Origin: JAGXIT01 sp964393815 | GTDB taxonomy: Bacteria; Patescibacteriota; Saccharimonadia; Saccharimonadales; UBA4665 | Length of the DNA stretch: 50,173 nt | Direction of reading: 5' to 3' | Assembly (NCBI GenBank): GCA_964393815.1 | Contig: CAYMUP010000004.1 | Location: forward strand, 1-50,173 | In this document: piece after piece, positions 33,295 through 40,883 of the stretch | Layout of the letters: each line of letters opens with the position of its first letter | Numbering within the stretch: the stretch's first letter is position 1 | The notes under the pieces: model-generated | What the model was told of the DNA's origin: nothing | Databases searched by the model: none | What the model saw: the letters and a program-made list of their open reading frames with translations, nothing else | Position numbers and translations under genes: made by a program

Positions 33295-33912
33295 ATGCCC
33301 AGAAGAAATGTTATCCGTTCTGATGCCCCTGAAAGTTATTTCCATGTCTACGCAAGGGGTGCAAACAAGAAAAATATTTTCCAAGACGAAAGCGACTATT
33401 TGTTTTTCCTTAGGCTATTTGAGAGATATCTGAGTCCAGATGAAAAGAAAAATCAAGCCGGCGTCTCCTACCCAAATTTTTATAACAGGGTTGATTTGCT
33501 GGCATTTTGCCTAATGCCAAATCATTTCCACCTATTACTTTATCAGAGGCAGATGGGTGATCTTACAACCTGCATGCAAAGTATTATGACGAGCTACAGC
33601 AGGTACTTTAATACAAAATACAAACGAACAGGCCCGCTGTTTGAATCTCGCTACCGCTCCTCGCTCATTAGTGACGATATTTACCTTGAGCATATTACTC
33701 GTTACATACACTTAAACCCTAAACATTGGGAAACTTATGAGTACTCTAGCTTGCCGTATTATTTGCAACGCGCCCAAGAGTCATGGTTGCGACCAGAAAA
33801 GATTTTAGAGCTCTTTAAGTCGCCAGCTGAGTACCACGACTTTGTAGGCGATTACGTAGAAAATAAGAAGATGATCGATATTATCAAAAAAGAATTAGCC
33901 AACGAAATATAA
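33295..33912 (+). mobile_element. REP-associated tyrosine transposase (RAYT, IS200/IS605-like Y1)
   Basis: Y1_Tnp (TnpA_REP) single-strand transposase, 205 residues. The N-terminal strand YFHVYARGANKKNIF, HUH motif NHFHLLLY (His77, His79), the catalytic tyrosine region TSYSRYFNTKYKRTGPLFE (candidates Tyr101, Tyr104, Tyr109) and ITRYIHLNPKHWETYEYSS are all present. It appears intact. Both flanks carry the same palindrome with a CTAG next to it, the arrangement of RAYT genes and their REP hairpins. It sits between pilB and recA on opposite strands. RAYTs are usually single-copy and domesticated; whether this one also handles the 42-bp element is unknown. Confidence 0.93.
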
Positions 33913-33922
33913 GTAAAAACTT

Positions 33923-33947
33923 AATCTAGAGGACTGTCCTCTAGATT
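33923..33947. repeat. REP-like palindrome downstream of the RAYT gene
   Basis: Perfect 12-bp arms around a single T: AATCTAGAGGAC-T-GTCCTCTAGATT. It shares its core with the palindrome at 33252. Confidence 0.8.
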
Positions 33948-34053
33948 GAAAAATGAGTTTGCAATTTGGGGAAGCGGGGCGTAGGGTTGAGGGTACAACA
34001 TTAAATGATTGCAGGCTGGTACGACTGGCCGTAGACGAAAGGACGATAGAGAT

Positions 34054-35103
34054 ATGGCAAAAGCAAATGACGTGAAGGCAACAGAGGGAAAAAACGCATC
34101 CCAGGTGAAAGATGAGGCAAGTGATGGCAAAAGTAAGGCGCTTGGTCTGGCGCTAGAAACCATCGAGAAGCAGTTTGGCAAAGGCTCGATAATGAAGCTG
34201 GGCGAGAGTCACGAAGTAGACGTCGAGACAAGCCCTACCGGTAGCATTAGTCTAGACCTGGCACTCGGCGGAGGAGTCCCTAAAGGACGAATCATTGAGA
34301 TTTACGGGCCAGAATCGAGTGGTAAGACCACACTTACACTCCACGCTATTGCTGAGATTCAGAAGCAGGGCGGAACGGCTGCATTTATTGACGCCGAACA
34401 CGCGCTCGACCCGCAGTATGCAAAGCGCATCGGTGTTGACACGACCAACTTACTTCTCAGCCAGCCAGACAACGGTGAGCAAGCTCTTGAGATCGTGGAG
34501 ACCTTAGTTCGTAGCAATGCCGTTGACCTCATCGTGGTCGACTCGGTTGCCGCGCTCGTACCGCGTGCGGAGATTGAAGGCGATATGGGGGACAGCCACA
34601 TGGGCTTGCAAGCACGTCTGATGAGCCAGGCGCTGCGTAAGCTCACAGGTGTTATTAACCGCAGCAAGACAACGGTAATATTCATCAACCAGATTCGCAT
34701 GAAGATCGGGGTGATGTTTGGCAACCCAGAAACGACCACCGGTGGTAACGCGCTGAAGTTTTATGCTTCTGTTCGCATGGATATACGCCGCATAAGCCAG
34801 ATTAAGGCAGGTGATAGTGTCATCGGCAACCGAACGCGGGTGAAGGTGGTCAAAAACAAGATTGCGCCGCCTTTCCGTGAAGCTGAGTTCGACATTATGT
34901 ACAACGAGGGCATTAGTAAGGCGGGCGATATCCTTGACCTCGCGGTTACACACAACATCGTTGAAAAAGCGGGCGCTTGGTTTGCCTACGACGGGGGAAA
35001 GATCGGCCAAGGCCGTGAAGCTGCCAAGACGTATCTACAAGAAAACCCCAAGGTTCAAGCTGAAATTGCCGCCAAAGTTCGCGCTGCAGCCGTAAAGGAC
35101 TAG
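34054..35103 (+). CDS. recA: Recombinase RecA, with a repeat-derived N-terminal extension
   Basis: DNA strand-exchange recombinase. 349 residues with Walker A GPESSGKTT (85-93), ALDPQYAKRIGVD, Walker B LIVVDSVAALVP, the loop GDSHMGLQARLMSQALRKL and the inter-subunit region. The start is ATG at 34054 with AAAGGA upstream; an in-frame TTG at 34009 would add 15 unlikely residues. RecA proteins normally begin about ten residues before KALxxAL. Here residues 6-19 (D-V-K-A-T-E-G-K-N-A-S-Q-V-K) come from repeat copy D, giving about 20 extra residues before KALGLALETIEKQFGKGS. The catalytic core is untouched. Confidence 0.98.
   Translation: MAKANDVKATEGKNASQVKDEASDGKSKALGLALETIEKQFGKGSIMKLGESHEVDVETSPTGSISLDLALGGGVPKGRIIEIYGPESSGKTTLTLHAIAEIQKQGGTAAFIDAEHALDPQYAKRIGVDTTNLLLSQPDNGEQALEIVETLVRSNAVDLIVVDSVAALVPRAEIEGDMGDSHMGLQARLMSQALRKLTGVINRSKTTVIFINQIRMKIGVMFGNPETTTGGNALKFYASVRMDIRRISQIKAGDSVIGNRTRVKVVKNKIAPPFREAEFDIMYNEGISKAGDILDLAVTHNIVEKAGAWFAYDGGKIGQGREAAKTYLQENPKVQAEIAAKVRAAAVKD
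34069..34110 (+). repeat. 42-bp dispersed element, copy D (in frame within recA)
   Basis: 14 codons giving D-V-K-A-T-E-G-K-N-A-S-Q-V-K, codons 6-19 of recA. Same reading frame as copies B, F and G, and carries the invariant TCCCAGGTGAAA. Confidence 0.9.
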
Positions 35104-35111
35104 TACGTCGT

Positions 35112-35540
35112 ATGGACGAAAAGCTGCGAGATTTCTTCAAGAAAGAGCAAGTAGCAACTTTGGCTGTGCCGATCGACAGAGAAGGAAGCATCCATATTGC
35201 AACAATGAGATGTATGACATTGCTTGATCCACTCAAGATCTACTTTGTCACCGGTTCATCGAGCGAAAAGTGTGCGCTACTTCGAACGGGCGAGCTAATA
35301 AAAACGGCGTGTGAAGTCGGGGGATATAAAGGCACCGAGATGTACGCCCAAATGCGTGGAACTGCCAGATTATGGCGCCTCGACGAGCAGCCCGAAATAG
35401 TGAAAATGTATTTCGAGAAACGCGGCGAACCAAACCTCAAAAATGAAGGCGACGATAGCGTTCTCCTCGAATTCACTCCAGACTACCTCAAATACACCGA
35501 CTATGCCCAAGGCTGGGATAAGCACCTAGTCAAACTATGA
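35112..35540 (+). CDS. Pyridoxamine 5'-phosphate oxidase-like flavin-binding protein
   Basis: Split-barrel FMN-binding fold, 142 residues: MDEKLRDFFKKEQVATLAV, IHIATMRCMTLLDPLKIYFVTG, YAQMRGTARLWR. This superfamily includes PNP oxidases, heme oxygenases and F420 or FMN reductases; the specific reaction cannot be told. It starts eight bases after recA and overlaps the next gene by four bases, so it belongs to a recA-...-recX operon. Confidence 0.75.
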   Translation: MDEKLRDFFKKEQVATLAVPIDREGSIHIATMRCMTLLDPLKIYFVTGSSSEKCALLRTGELIKTACEVGGYKGTEMYAQMRGTARLWRLDEQPEIVKMYFEKRGEPNLKNEGDDSVLLEFTPDYLKYTDYAQGWDKHLVKL

Positions 35541-36097
35541 AAAACTTCGTCATATTGCACGGGACGCAAGGATCGCCAGGGGGAAACTGGTTTCGGTGGC
35601 TTGAAAGGGAACTAACCAAAAAAGGGCACAAGGTGTGGTTACCGCAATTGCCACATGCTGAGCAGCCAAGCTTACGCGAATGGATAGATTATGTTCATGC
35701 CGAATGCCCCTTCTCGCTTGACGAAAAAACCACTATTATTGGCCATTCTTCGGGCGCCATCCTTGCCCTACTGCTTGCCCAAGAGAGCAAAACGAAGTTG
35801 GAGGCGGTCGTATGTGTATCTGTTTTTTACGATAATTCGCTCAAATGGAGTGCAAACGATCGCCTTTTTGACGTCGATTTTGACTGGGAAAAGATTCGTG
35901 GACAGGTAAAACATCATATCACCTGTATACACTCTGACGATGGTCCATATGTGCCGGTTTCGCAGGCAAAATTTGTAGCAGATGCGGTGGACGCTCGTCT
36001 TGTCATGCTGCCAGGACAGGGACATTTCAATCTCGAGAAAAGCGAGAGCTATACAGAGTTTCCGGAAATACTAGAGTATTTAGAGGAGAGAATATGA
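35537..36097 (+). CDS. RBBP9/YdeN-type alpha/beta hydrolase
   Basis: Serine hydrolase of 186 residues: MKNFVILHGTQGSPGGNWF, nucleophile elbow IGHSSGA (Ser about 75), Asp in CIHSDDGPYVP and His in LPGQGHFN complete the triad. RBBP9-like proteins act on small esters or amides; substrate not known. Four-base overlaps at both ends show tight translational coupling. Confidence 0.85.
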   Translation: MKNFVILHGTQGSPGGNWFRWLERELTKKGHKVWLPQLPHAEQPSLREWIDYVHAECPFSLDEKTTIIGHSSGAILALLLAQESKTKLEAVVCVSVFYDNSLKWSANDRLFDVDFDWEKIRGQVKHHITCIHSDDGPYVPVSQAKFVADAVDARLVMLPGQGHFNLEKSESYTEFPEILEYLEERI

Positions 36098-36618
36098 GCG
36101 AACAGCTGATCCAAATCGTAGATGAGTATGATGTGCCAATCCGAGGTGGCACAATGGATGAAGTACAGTTTGGTGGGCTCTGGCACCGAATTGTACGAGT
36201 GATGTGTGTGGACGGCGAAGGGAACTATCTTTTACAGAAACGTGGGCTAAGGGAATTTACATCACCGGGTTGCTGGGACGTATCTGTTTCGGGCCATGTT
36301 GACGACGGCGAGAGTTATCTTGTTGCTGCTCTACGTGAAGCGGGTGAAGAAATCCGTCTTCGCATGCTTCCTATAGAGCTGACGATTGTTGAAAACTACA
36401 AGAGTTCTCATACAGGTAGACAGGGGGGTGTAGATCGAACTTTTAACAGGTTTAACCGAACGTATCTTCGCAAGACACCCATGGGTCAAAGATTACGTCA
36501 TAATGACGAGGTTGAGGAGCTACGATGGGTAAGCGAGAAGTCGCTGAGGCAACTCGCGGAGAACCGAGAAAAGACCACGGATGCCCTACGTCACTTTGTG
36601 GGAGCGGTCTTGCTTTGA
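36094..36618 (+). CDS. Nudix hydrolase
   Basis: 174 residues. Nudix box at SGHVDDGE, seven residues, REAGEEI: GX5EX7REUXEE is complete, while the Gly near its end is replaced by Arg (EEIRLRM). The N-terminus EQLIQIVDEYDVPIRG, then LLQKRGLREFTSPGCWDVSVSG, resembles the YfcD/IPP-isomerase-like Nudix subgroup. It likely hydrolyses a nucleoside diphosphate derivative or isomerises IPP; this cannot be decided. It overlaps recX by four bases. Confidence 0.85.
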   Translation: MSEQLIQIVDEYDVPIRGGTMDEVQFGGLWHRIVRVMCVDGEGNYLLQKRGLREFTSPGCWDVSVSGHVDDGESYLVAALREAGEEIRLRMLPIELTIVENYKSSHTGRQGGVDRTFNRFNRTYLRKTPMGQRLRHNDEVEELRWVSEKSLRQLAENREKTTDALRHFVGAVLL

Positions 36619-37214
36619 AAATAACAGCGATAAAGGCACAGGTGAAAAGAGAGGGGAGGTACTCAGTTTTTGTCGAGGGTGAGTATGTGTTTGGCCTCAG
36701 CGCAGAGGCGCTACTAGACTCGCGGTTTGTGGTGGGGCAGGAACTGACGAAGGCAGAACTAGCTGATGCTAAAAAACAGTCACAGGAAGATAAAGCATAT
36801 AACTTGAGCCTTGCGTATGTAGCGCGCCGCATGCGCAGCGAGGGCGAGTTGCGAGACTATTTTCGCCGAAAGGACTATGCACCTGAGCTGGCCGATCAGC
36901 TCCTCGCGCGGCTCCGTCGGCTTAGGTTTGTTGATGACGTAGAGTTTGCGCGCAGGTGGGTAGAAAATAGGCGTTTACTGAAAGCTACCAGTGCCAAAAA
37001 GCTTCGACTGGAATTGCGACAAAAACACATCAGCGACGAGATAGTTCGACAAGCTTTAGAAGAGGACGAGACCGATGAGCGGCAGGTGCTGCAAGACCTA
37101 ATCGCCAAAAAAAGGAAAACAGCTCGCTACCAAGATGACCAAAAACTCATCGCCTTCCTGGCGCGCCAGGGCTTCAACTATGACGACATAAAATCAGTAC
37201 TTCTTGACAAGTGA
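36615..37214 (+). CDS. recX: Regulatory protein RecX
   Basis: Inhibits or tunes RecA filaments. 199 residues starting at TTG (36615), which reads MKITAIKAQVKREGRYSVFV, the typical beta-hairpin N-terminus before three RecX three-helix repeats (LSYVARR-like LAYVARRMRSEGELRDYFRR; LRRLRFVDDVEFARRWVENR; FLARQGFNYDDIKSVL). An ATG at 36525 in the same frame would add a 30-residue segment inside the Nudix gene and is less likely. The stop codon TGA overlaps repeat copy E. Placement in the recA operon fits its function. Confidence 0.92.
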   Translation: MKITAIKAQVKREGRYSVFVEGEYVFGLSAEALLDSRFVVGQELTKAELADAKKQSQEDKAYNLSLAYVARRMRSEGELRDYFRRKDYAPELADQLLARLRRLRFVDDVEFARRWVENRRLLKATSAKKLRLELRQKHISDEIVRQALEEDETDERQVLQDLIAKKRKTARYQDDQKLIAFLARQGFNYDDIKSVLLDK

Positions 37215-37254
37215 AGTGAAACTCTCCCCTGGTAAAAACGCATCCCAGGTGAAA
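37213..37254 (+). repeat. 42-bp dispersed element, copy E (intergenic)
   Basis: Starts on the last two bases of the recX stop codon and ends eight bases before the convergent PRC-barrel gene, so it is essentially the whole intergenic space. It would read E-V-K-L-S-P-G-K-N-A-S-Q-V-K with no stop. Its CCTGG/CCAGG arms can pair. Confidence 0.9.
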
Positions 37255-37262
37255 TCTGAAAT

Positions 37263-37778
37263 TTAGGCAACGGCGCCGGCGCGGACTGTACCGGAACTCA
37301 GTGGATCATTGACGATGATTTTACTGTCGGTGATTTCGTTGATTTGACTTCGCTCTACGCTGAGACTGCCGCCGGTAAGGCCTTTGATGATCCCTTGCGA
37401 CACGTAGATTTTCTGCACATACATGGTTTCTATCTCGGTGGCGAAATCGACAACTTTGCCGAGGCGTTTTTTTGCAGTCGTGACAACAGGCTTACCGAGT
37501 AACACATAATCGAGTTTGATAAGTTTCTGGAGTCGTACAAGGTCCTCCGCCTTAGCAAGAACATCGTGGTCGTTGATGACAAACCCTTGCGGGATAACAT
37601 CGCGGATGTCTTGGTACAGCAGCACGAGTTCGCTACGACTAAAGTGGTCTTCGCAGTAAAAGCCTTCGATCTTGAGGTTATTTGGGTTTAAGAGCAAACC
37701 GCGCGTCGTGGCAACAGGCTGGCCAGTGCGCAGACTCATGACGGGTCTGCCGATCAGGTTTTCACTGAGTTTGAGCAT
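37263..37778 (-). CDS. PRC-barrel domain protein
   Basis: 171 residues; two PRC-barrel-like beta domains: MLKLSENLIGRPVMSLRTGQ and LDYVLLGKPVVTTAKKRLGKV. PRC barrels occur in RimM and in photosynthetic reaction-centre subunit H; small free-standing ones have no established role. An in-frame upstream extension exists, but MLKLSEN is chosen because TATACT (37785-37790, minus strand) ends six bases before its ATG. It converges on recX with only repeat copy E between them. Confidence 0.75.
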   Translation of the reverse strand: MLKLSENLIGRPVMSLRTGQPVATTRGLLLNPNNLKIEGFYCEDHFSRSELVLLYQDIRDVIPQGFVINDHDVLAKAEDLVRLQKLIKLDYVLLGKPVVTTAKKRLGKVVDFATEIETMYVQKIYVSQGIIKGLTGGSLSVERSQINEITDSKIIVNDPLSSGTVRAGAVA

Positions 37779-37883
37779 GCCTACAGTATACAACAGTGGT
37801 CGAGTTGGCTTTTTGCTACCTCTGTTGGAGTAATATTTACAATCACAAAATGCTACTGCTTGCAAGCGAAGCGGAGCGAGGAC

Positions 37884-37889
37884 TACACT
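37884..37889 (+). promoter_or_regulatory. -10 box before the lamin-tail gene
   Basis: TACACT ends seven bases before the ATG at 37897; no SD. Confidence 0.45.
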
Positions 37890-37896
37890 GCGAATT

Positions 37897-39333
37897 ATGA
37901 AAAAATCTCTGAAAATCCTAAGCCTGCTGTTTGTAGTAACTCTAATGATCCCAACTGTGTCCGTTTACGCCGAAGGACAGGCGATTGTTCTGCCCGATTT
38001 GTACATTCGGGAGGTGAAAATAACTGGCGAAGAGTTTGTTGTGCTTCAAGCGGCCGTCGATGTACCAGACCTAAGTGAGTACTGGCTTGGTTACAATAGT
38101 AACGAGCTCGCTACTACCGTCGTGCCGTCGCAGCAGCTACCCGCTCGGACGCTCCTCGCGGGTCAAGCGATTGTCCTTACAAGTGATGGAAGCGCAACCT
38201 GCGATGCAGTTTGGATTACAAAACTATCAGCGACCCTGGGAGACACTAGAGGTGTCTTGATGCTGCGAAAACTGACCAATGTTGGTACGACGAGCACGTT
38301 TACTACTGTCGATAGCGTGAACTGGGCGAAGCCAAGCGCAAGCGGAACAACCACCGCCCAGCTAGACCTTCGCAAAGAAACTGCCAGCCTGGCGTACCCG
38401 GTTTGGTACCAAGACAAAGCGCATACACCTGCGTGGCGTGTTGGTCACATGGAAGGGTGCACTTTGCGGCTGGCAGCAGTTACAAACCAGCCAACCGAAG
38501 AAATCAGTTGGGAAGTTGAGGCGGAAGAACCACCGGCTATCATTGAAAGCTTAACAGACGAGCAACTGCCCGAGGAAACCGGCGAAACGGTCGCTGCCAA
38601 TGTCGGACTTGCCCCGCCGCAAATTACAGAGCTGCTGCCAAACCCTGTCGGAACTGGTACCGACGGTTCAGAGGAGTATATTGAGTTATACAACTCCAAC
38701 GAGCAGCCGTTTAACTTGGGTGGTTTTAAACTGCAGACAGGAGTAACCACAAAGTATACATACACCTTTCCTGCGGGGACAACGTTGCCTGCCAAAAGCT
38801 TCCGCGCCTTTTATGCAGTGCAAACAGGATTGAGCATGAGCAACACAGGCAGTCAAGCTGCTTTACTTGACCCTGAGGGTACAGAAATAAGTACGACAGA
38901 AGCCTACACCGGTGCAAAAGACGGCATGGCCTGGGCACTGGCGCAAGGAGCGTGGTACTGGACAAACCGGCAGACACCAAATGACACGAACGTGATTGTG
39001 CAGGTGACTCCTTCAGTACTGGCTGCTACGACCAAAAAAGCAGTGAGCGCGCTAACGGCCACAACCAAAAAGGCAGCCACAGCTGCGAAAGCAAAAGTCG
39101 CTAAAGCAAAAAAGGCGACGACTGCTCAGAAAACTAAATCTGATAAAACCCCCAGAACCTCTGCGTCAATTGCCTCTGCAGCCACAAAACCAGCTCCAAT
39201 TCACTGGGGAATACTTGCAGCGGTTGCCACTGGCGCGTTAGGATATGGGCTATATGGCTACCGACATGACATGGCAAACAAGTACCATAACCTCCGAGCA
39301 AACCGAGCAGCTAGGCGAGCACATCGGTCGTAA
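37897..39333 (+). CDS. Secreted lamin-tail-domain (LTD) protein, 478 aa
   Basis: Signal peptide MKKSLKILSLLFVVTLMIPTVSVYA, a degenerate LTD-like region (about 30-150; LYIREVKITGEEFVVLQ), a clear LTD beta-sandwich (about 245-355; PPQITELLPNPVGTGTDG, EYIELYN, FNLGGFKLQ), an Ala/Lys/Thr-rich linker (about 375-435) and a C-terminal TM (about 440-457) with a basic tail. LTDs are often found on surface proteins and nucleases; no catalytic domain is seen. Probably a wall-spanning surface protein. Its last 68 bases are shared with tsaE in another frame. Confidence 0.8.
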   Translation: MKKSLKILSLLFVVTLMIPTVSVYAEGQAIVLPDLYIREVKITGEEFVVLQAAVDVPDLSEYWLGYNSNELATTVVPSQQLPARTLLAGQAIVLTSDGSATCDAVWITKLSATLGDTRGVLMLRKLTNVGTTSTFTTVDSVNWAKPSASGTTTAQLDLRKETASLAYPVWYQDKAHTPAWRVGHMEGCTLRLAAVTNQPTEEISWEVEAEEPPAIIESLTDEQLPEETGETVAANVGLAPPQITELLPNPVGTGTDGSEEYIELYNSNEQPFNLGGFKLQTGVTTKYTYTFPAGTTLPAKSFRAFYAVQTGLSMSNTGSQAALLDPEGTEISTTEAYTGAKDGMAWALAQGAWYWTNRQTPNDTNVIVQVTPSVLAATTKKAVSALTATTKKAATAAKAKVAKAKKATTAQKTKSDKTPRTSASIASAATKPAPIHWGILAAVATGALGYGLYGYRHDMANKYHNLRANRAARRAHRS

Positions 39334-39721
39334 TCTGCGCGGCGGTGAGGTGATTGAGCTGGTCGGTGACCTCGGCGGCGGCAAGACAACATTTACGCGC
39401 GGGCTAGCGCGCGGGGCGGGTAGTAGTGACCGGGTGGCGAGCCCAACATTCACCGTCAGTAAGGAATATGAGTGTCCCGCTTTTACGATAATACACTTTG
39501 ACTTTTACCGTTTGCATGAGGCGGGTGTTGTTGCGGAAGAGCTTCGCGAGTTTGTGGGCGATCCACATACAGTTGTTATTGTGGAGTGGGGCGAGATCGT
39601 AGAAGATGTATTGCCGCTTGATCGACTGAAAGTTGAGATTCGCCACCGAAAAGACGAAGGCAGAGAACTGGTATTTGAAACGACGGAGCGCCTAAGGTAT
39701 GTACTAGAGGAGTTAAGCTAA
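39266..39721 (+). CDS. tsaE: tRNA t6A threonylcarbamoylation ATPase TsaE
   Basis: ATPase of the TsaBDE complex that makes N6-threonylcarbamoyladenosine in ANN-decoding tRNAs. Walker A GDLGGGKTTF (34-43 from ATG 39266), TFTVSKEYE, HFDFYRL and VEWGEI are all family hallmarks. Two ATGs (39245, 39266) are possible; both lie inside the lamin-tail gene because the conserved N-terminal region demands it. Stop and tsaB start share one base (TAATG). Confidence 0.93.
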   Translation: MTWQTSTITSEQTEQLGEHIGRNLRGGEVIELVGDLGGGKTTFTRGLARGAGSSDRVASPTFTVSKEYECPAFTIIHFDFYRLHEAGVVAEELREFVGDPHTVVIVEWGEIVEDVLPLDRLKVEIRHRKDEGRELVFETTERLRYVLEELS

Positions 39722-40113
39722 TGCTGATTTTGACTATTCGCACTGATAAGCCCGATGCTGAAATCGGCTTATATCATGATTCTGAGCAGCTAAGATACGA
39801 GATTTGGACCGCACACCGTCAGCTCGCAGAGACGTTACATCAAAAAATTGCAGATTTGCTTACTGCAGAACAAAAGACGATAGGTGATCTCGAAGGCATA
39901 GTCTGTTTTGAAGGGCCAGGCAGTTTTACGGGCCTGAGGATAGGACTAAGTGTGGGGAATGCAGTCAGTTACGGGCTCGCAGTGCCGATTGTGGGAGCGC
40001 AAGGCGATGCTTGGAACGAGGATGGCATCGATCGACTACTCGCTGGCGAAAATGATACGGCCGTACTTCCTTTCTACGGAGCACCAGTACACATAACCGA
40101 GCAAAAGAAATGA
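39721..40113 (+). CDS. tsaB: Shortened TsaB-like protein, 130 aa
   Basis: N-terminal half of TsaB (partner of TsaD in t6A synthesis). LILTIRTDKPDAEIGLYHD and the hallmark GPGSFTGLRIGLSVGNAVSYGL are present. Typical TsaB proteins are about 220-230 residues with two actin-like lobes; this one ends after the first lobe, with a clean stop overlapping the next gene, so it looks like a reduced form rather than a broken gene. No tsaD is in the window. Confidence 0.85.
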   Translation: MLILTIRTDKPDAEIGLYHDSEQLRYEIWTAHRQLAETLHQKIADLLTAEQKTIGDLEGIVCFEGPGSFTGLRIGLSVGNAVSYGLAVPIVGAQGDAWNEDGIDRLLAGENDTAVLPFYGAPVHITEQKK

Positions 40114-40874
40114 TCATCGTAATATATATGTTTGTGGGGTTAGCTTGGGGACTGGCTTACTACTTGCTCGAGAAAGATAAGGGCGAGCGAGAGCCTATGA
40201 GTGCCTTGTGGGCGGCATTTGGTTTTGGTGTTTTATCACTCATACCGACAGGTGTACTGGAATATTTTTTCACCAGTGAAAATTTGCTAGACGCCGCAAA
40301 AACGATGCCGCAGGGGGTCATCTTTCGTGAGGCTATGATTGTAGGAATTGTCGAGGAAGCATGTAAATTTTTACCGCTGGCTTTTTATATATACAAAAAA
40401 CGATATTTCAATGAGCACACCGATGGGATAATATATTTTGCGCTTGCTGGCCTAGGGTTTGGGCTGCCCGAAAACATCATGTACACACTTTCTTATGGAG
40501 GTGAGGCGCTCGGGCGGCTTATCTTGACACCTTTTTTCCATGCAGCGACAACTGCGTTTGTAGGCTACTATTTGGTGCGGTGTAAACTCCGCAAGAAACC
40601 TCTCATTACCGCTGGAATTGCCTTGATTGCGATGATGGTTGTGCATGGGCTATACGACTTTGGCCTAATAAGCGGTAATGGGGCCTATATTGTCGGTTCA
40701 CTAGCGATTACTATCAGTCTAAGTGTCTTTGTATTTGTAGTGGCAGGGCACGCTAAAGGGCGTGACCAAAAGATGGGGCTAAGTGTCGTTGGTCATAATG
40801 CCTATTGTCGGTCGTGTGGGTACCCGAACCCAAAGCGTAACCTGTATTGCACGCAGTGCGGTCGACATGCTTAA
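40110..40874 (+). CDS. PrsW-family membrane protease with C-terminal zinc ribbon
   Basis: Glutamic-type intramembrane protease relative, 254 residues, about eight TM segments. The EExxK-like motif GIVEEACKFLPL (about residue 80), GLPENIMYTL and FHAATTAFVGYY, and VVHGLYDFGL supply the conserved Glu and His residues. The C-terminus adds a double CxxC zinc ribbon (YCRSCGYPNPKRNLYCTQCG), shared in style with the next gene. PrsW in Bacillus cleaves an anti-sigma factor; target here unknown. ATGA overlap with tsaB. Confidence 0.85.
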   Translation: MIIVIYMFVGLAWGLAYYLLEKDKGEREPMSALWAAFGFGVLSLIPTGVLEYFFTSENLLDAAKTMPQGVIFREAMIVGIVEEACKFLPLAFYIYKKRYFNEHTDGIIYFALAGLGFGLPENIMYTLSYGGEALGRLILTPFFHAATTAFVGYYLVRCKLRKKPLITAGIALIAMMVVHGLYDFGLISGNGAYIVGSLAITISLSVFVFVVAGHAKGRDQKMGLSVVGHNAYCRSCGYPNPKRNLYCTQCGRHA

Positions 40875-40883
40875 ATACCGATT

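Noticed and set aside
33245..33947. Possible complete IS200/IS605 insertion sequence.
   Set aside because: There is no TnpB or other accessory gene; sequence and flanking palindromes fit a single RAYT gene better.
36636..36655. CACAGGTGAAAAG in recX resembles the end of the 42-bp element.
   Set aside because: It encodes the family-typical IKAQVKREGRYSVFV of RecX, and the 5' half of the element is absent.
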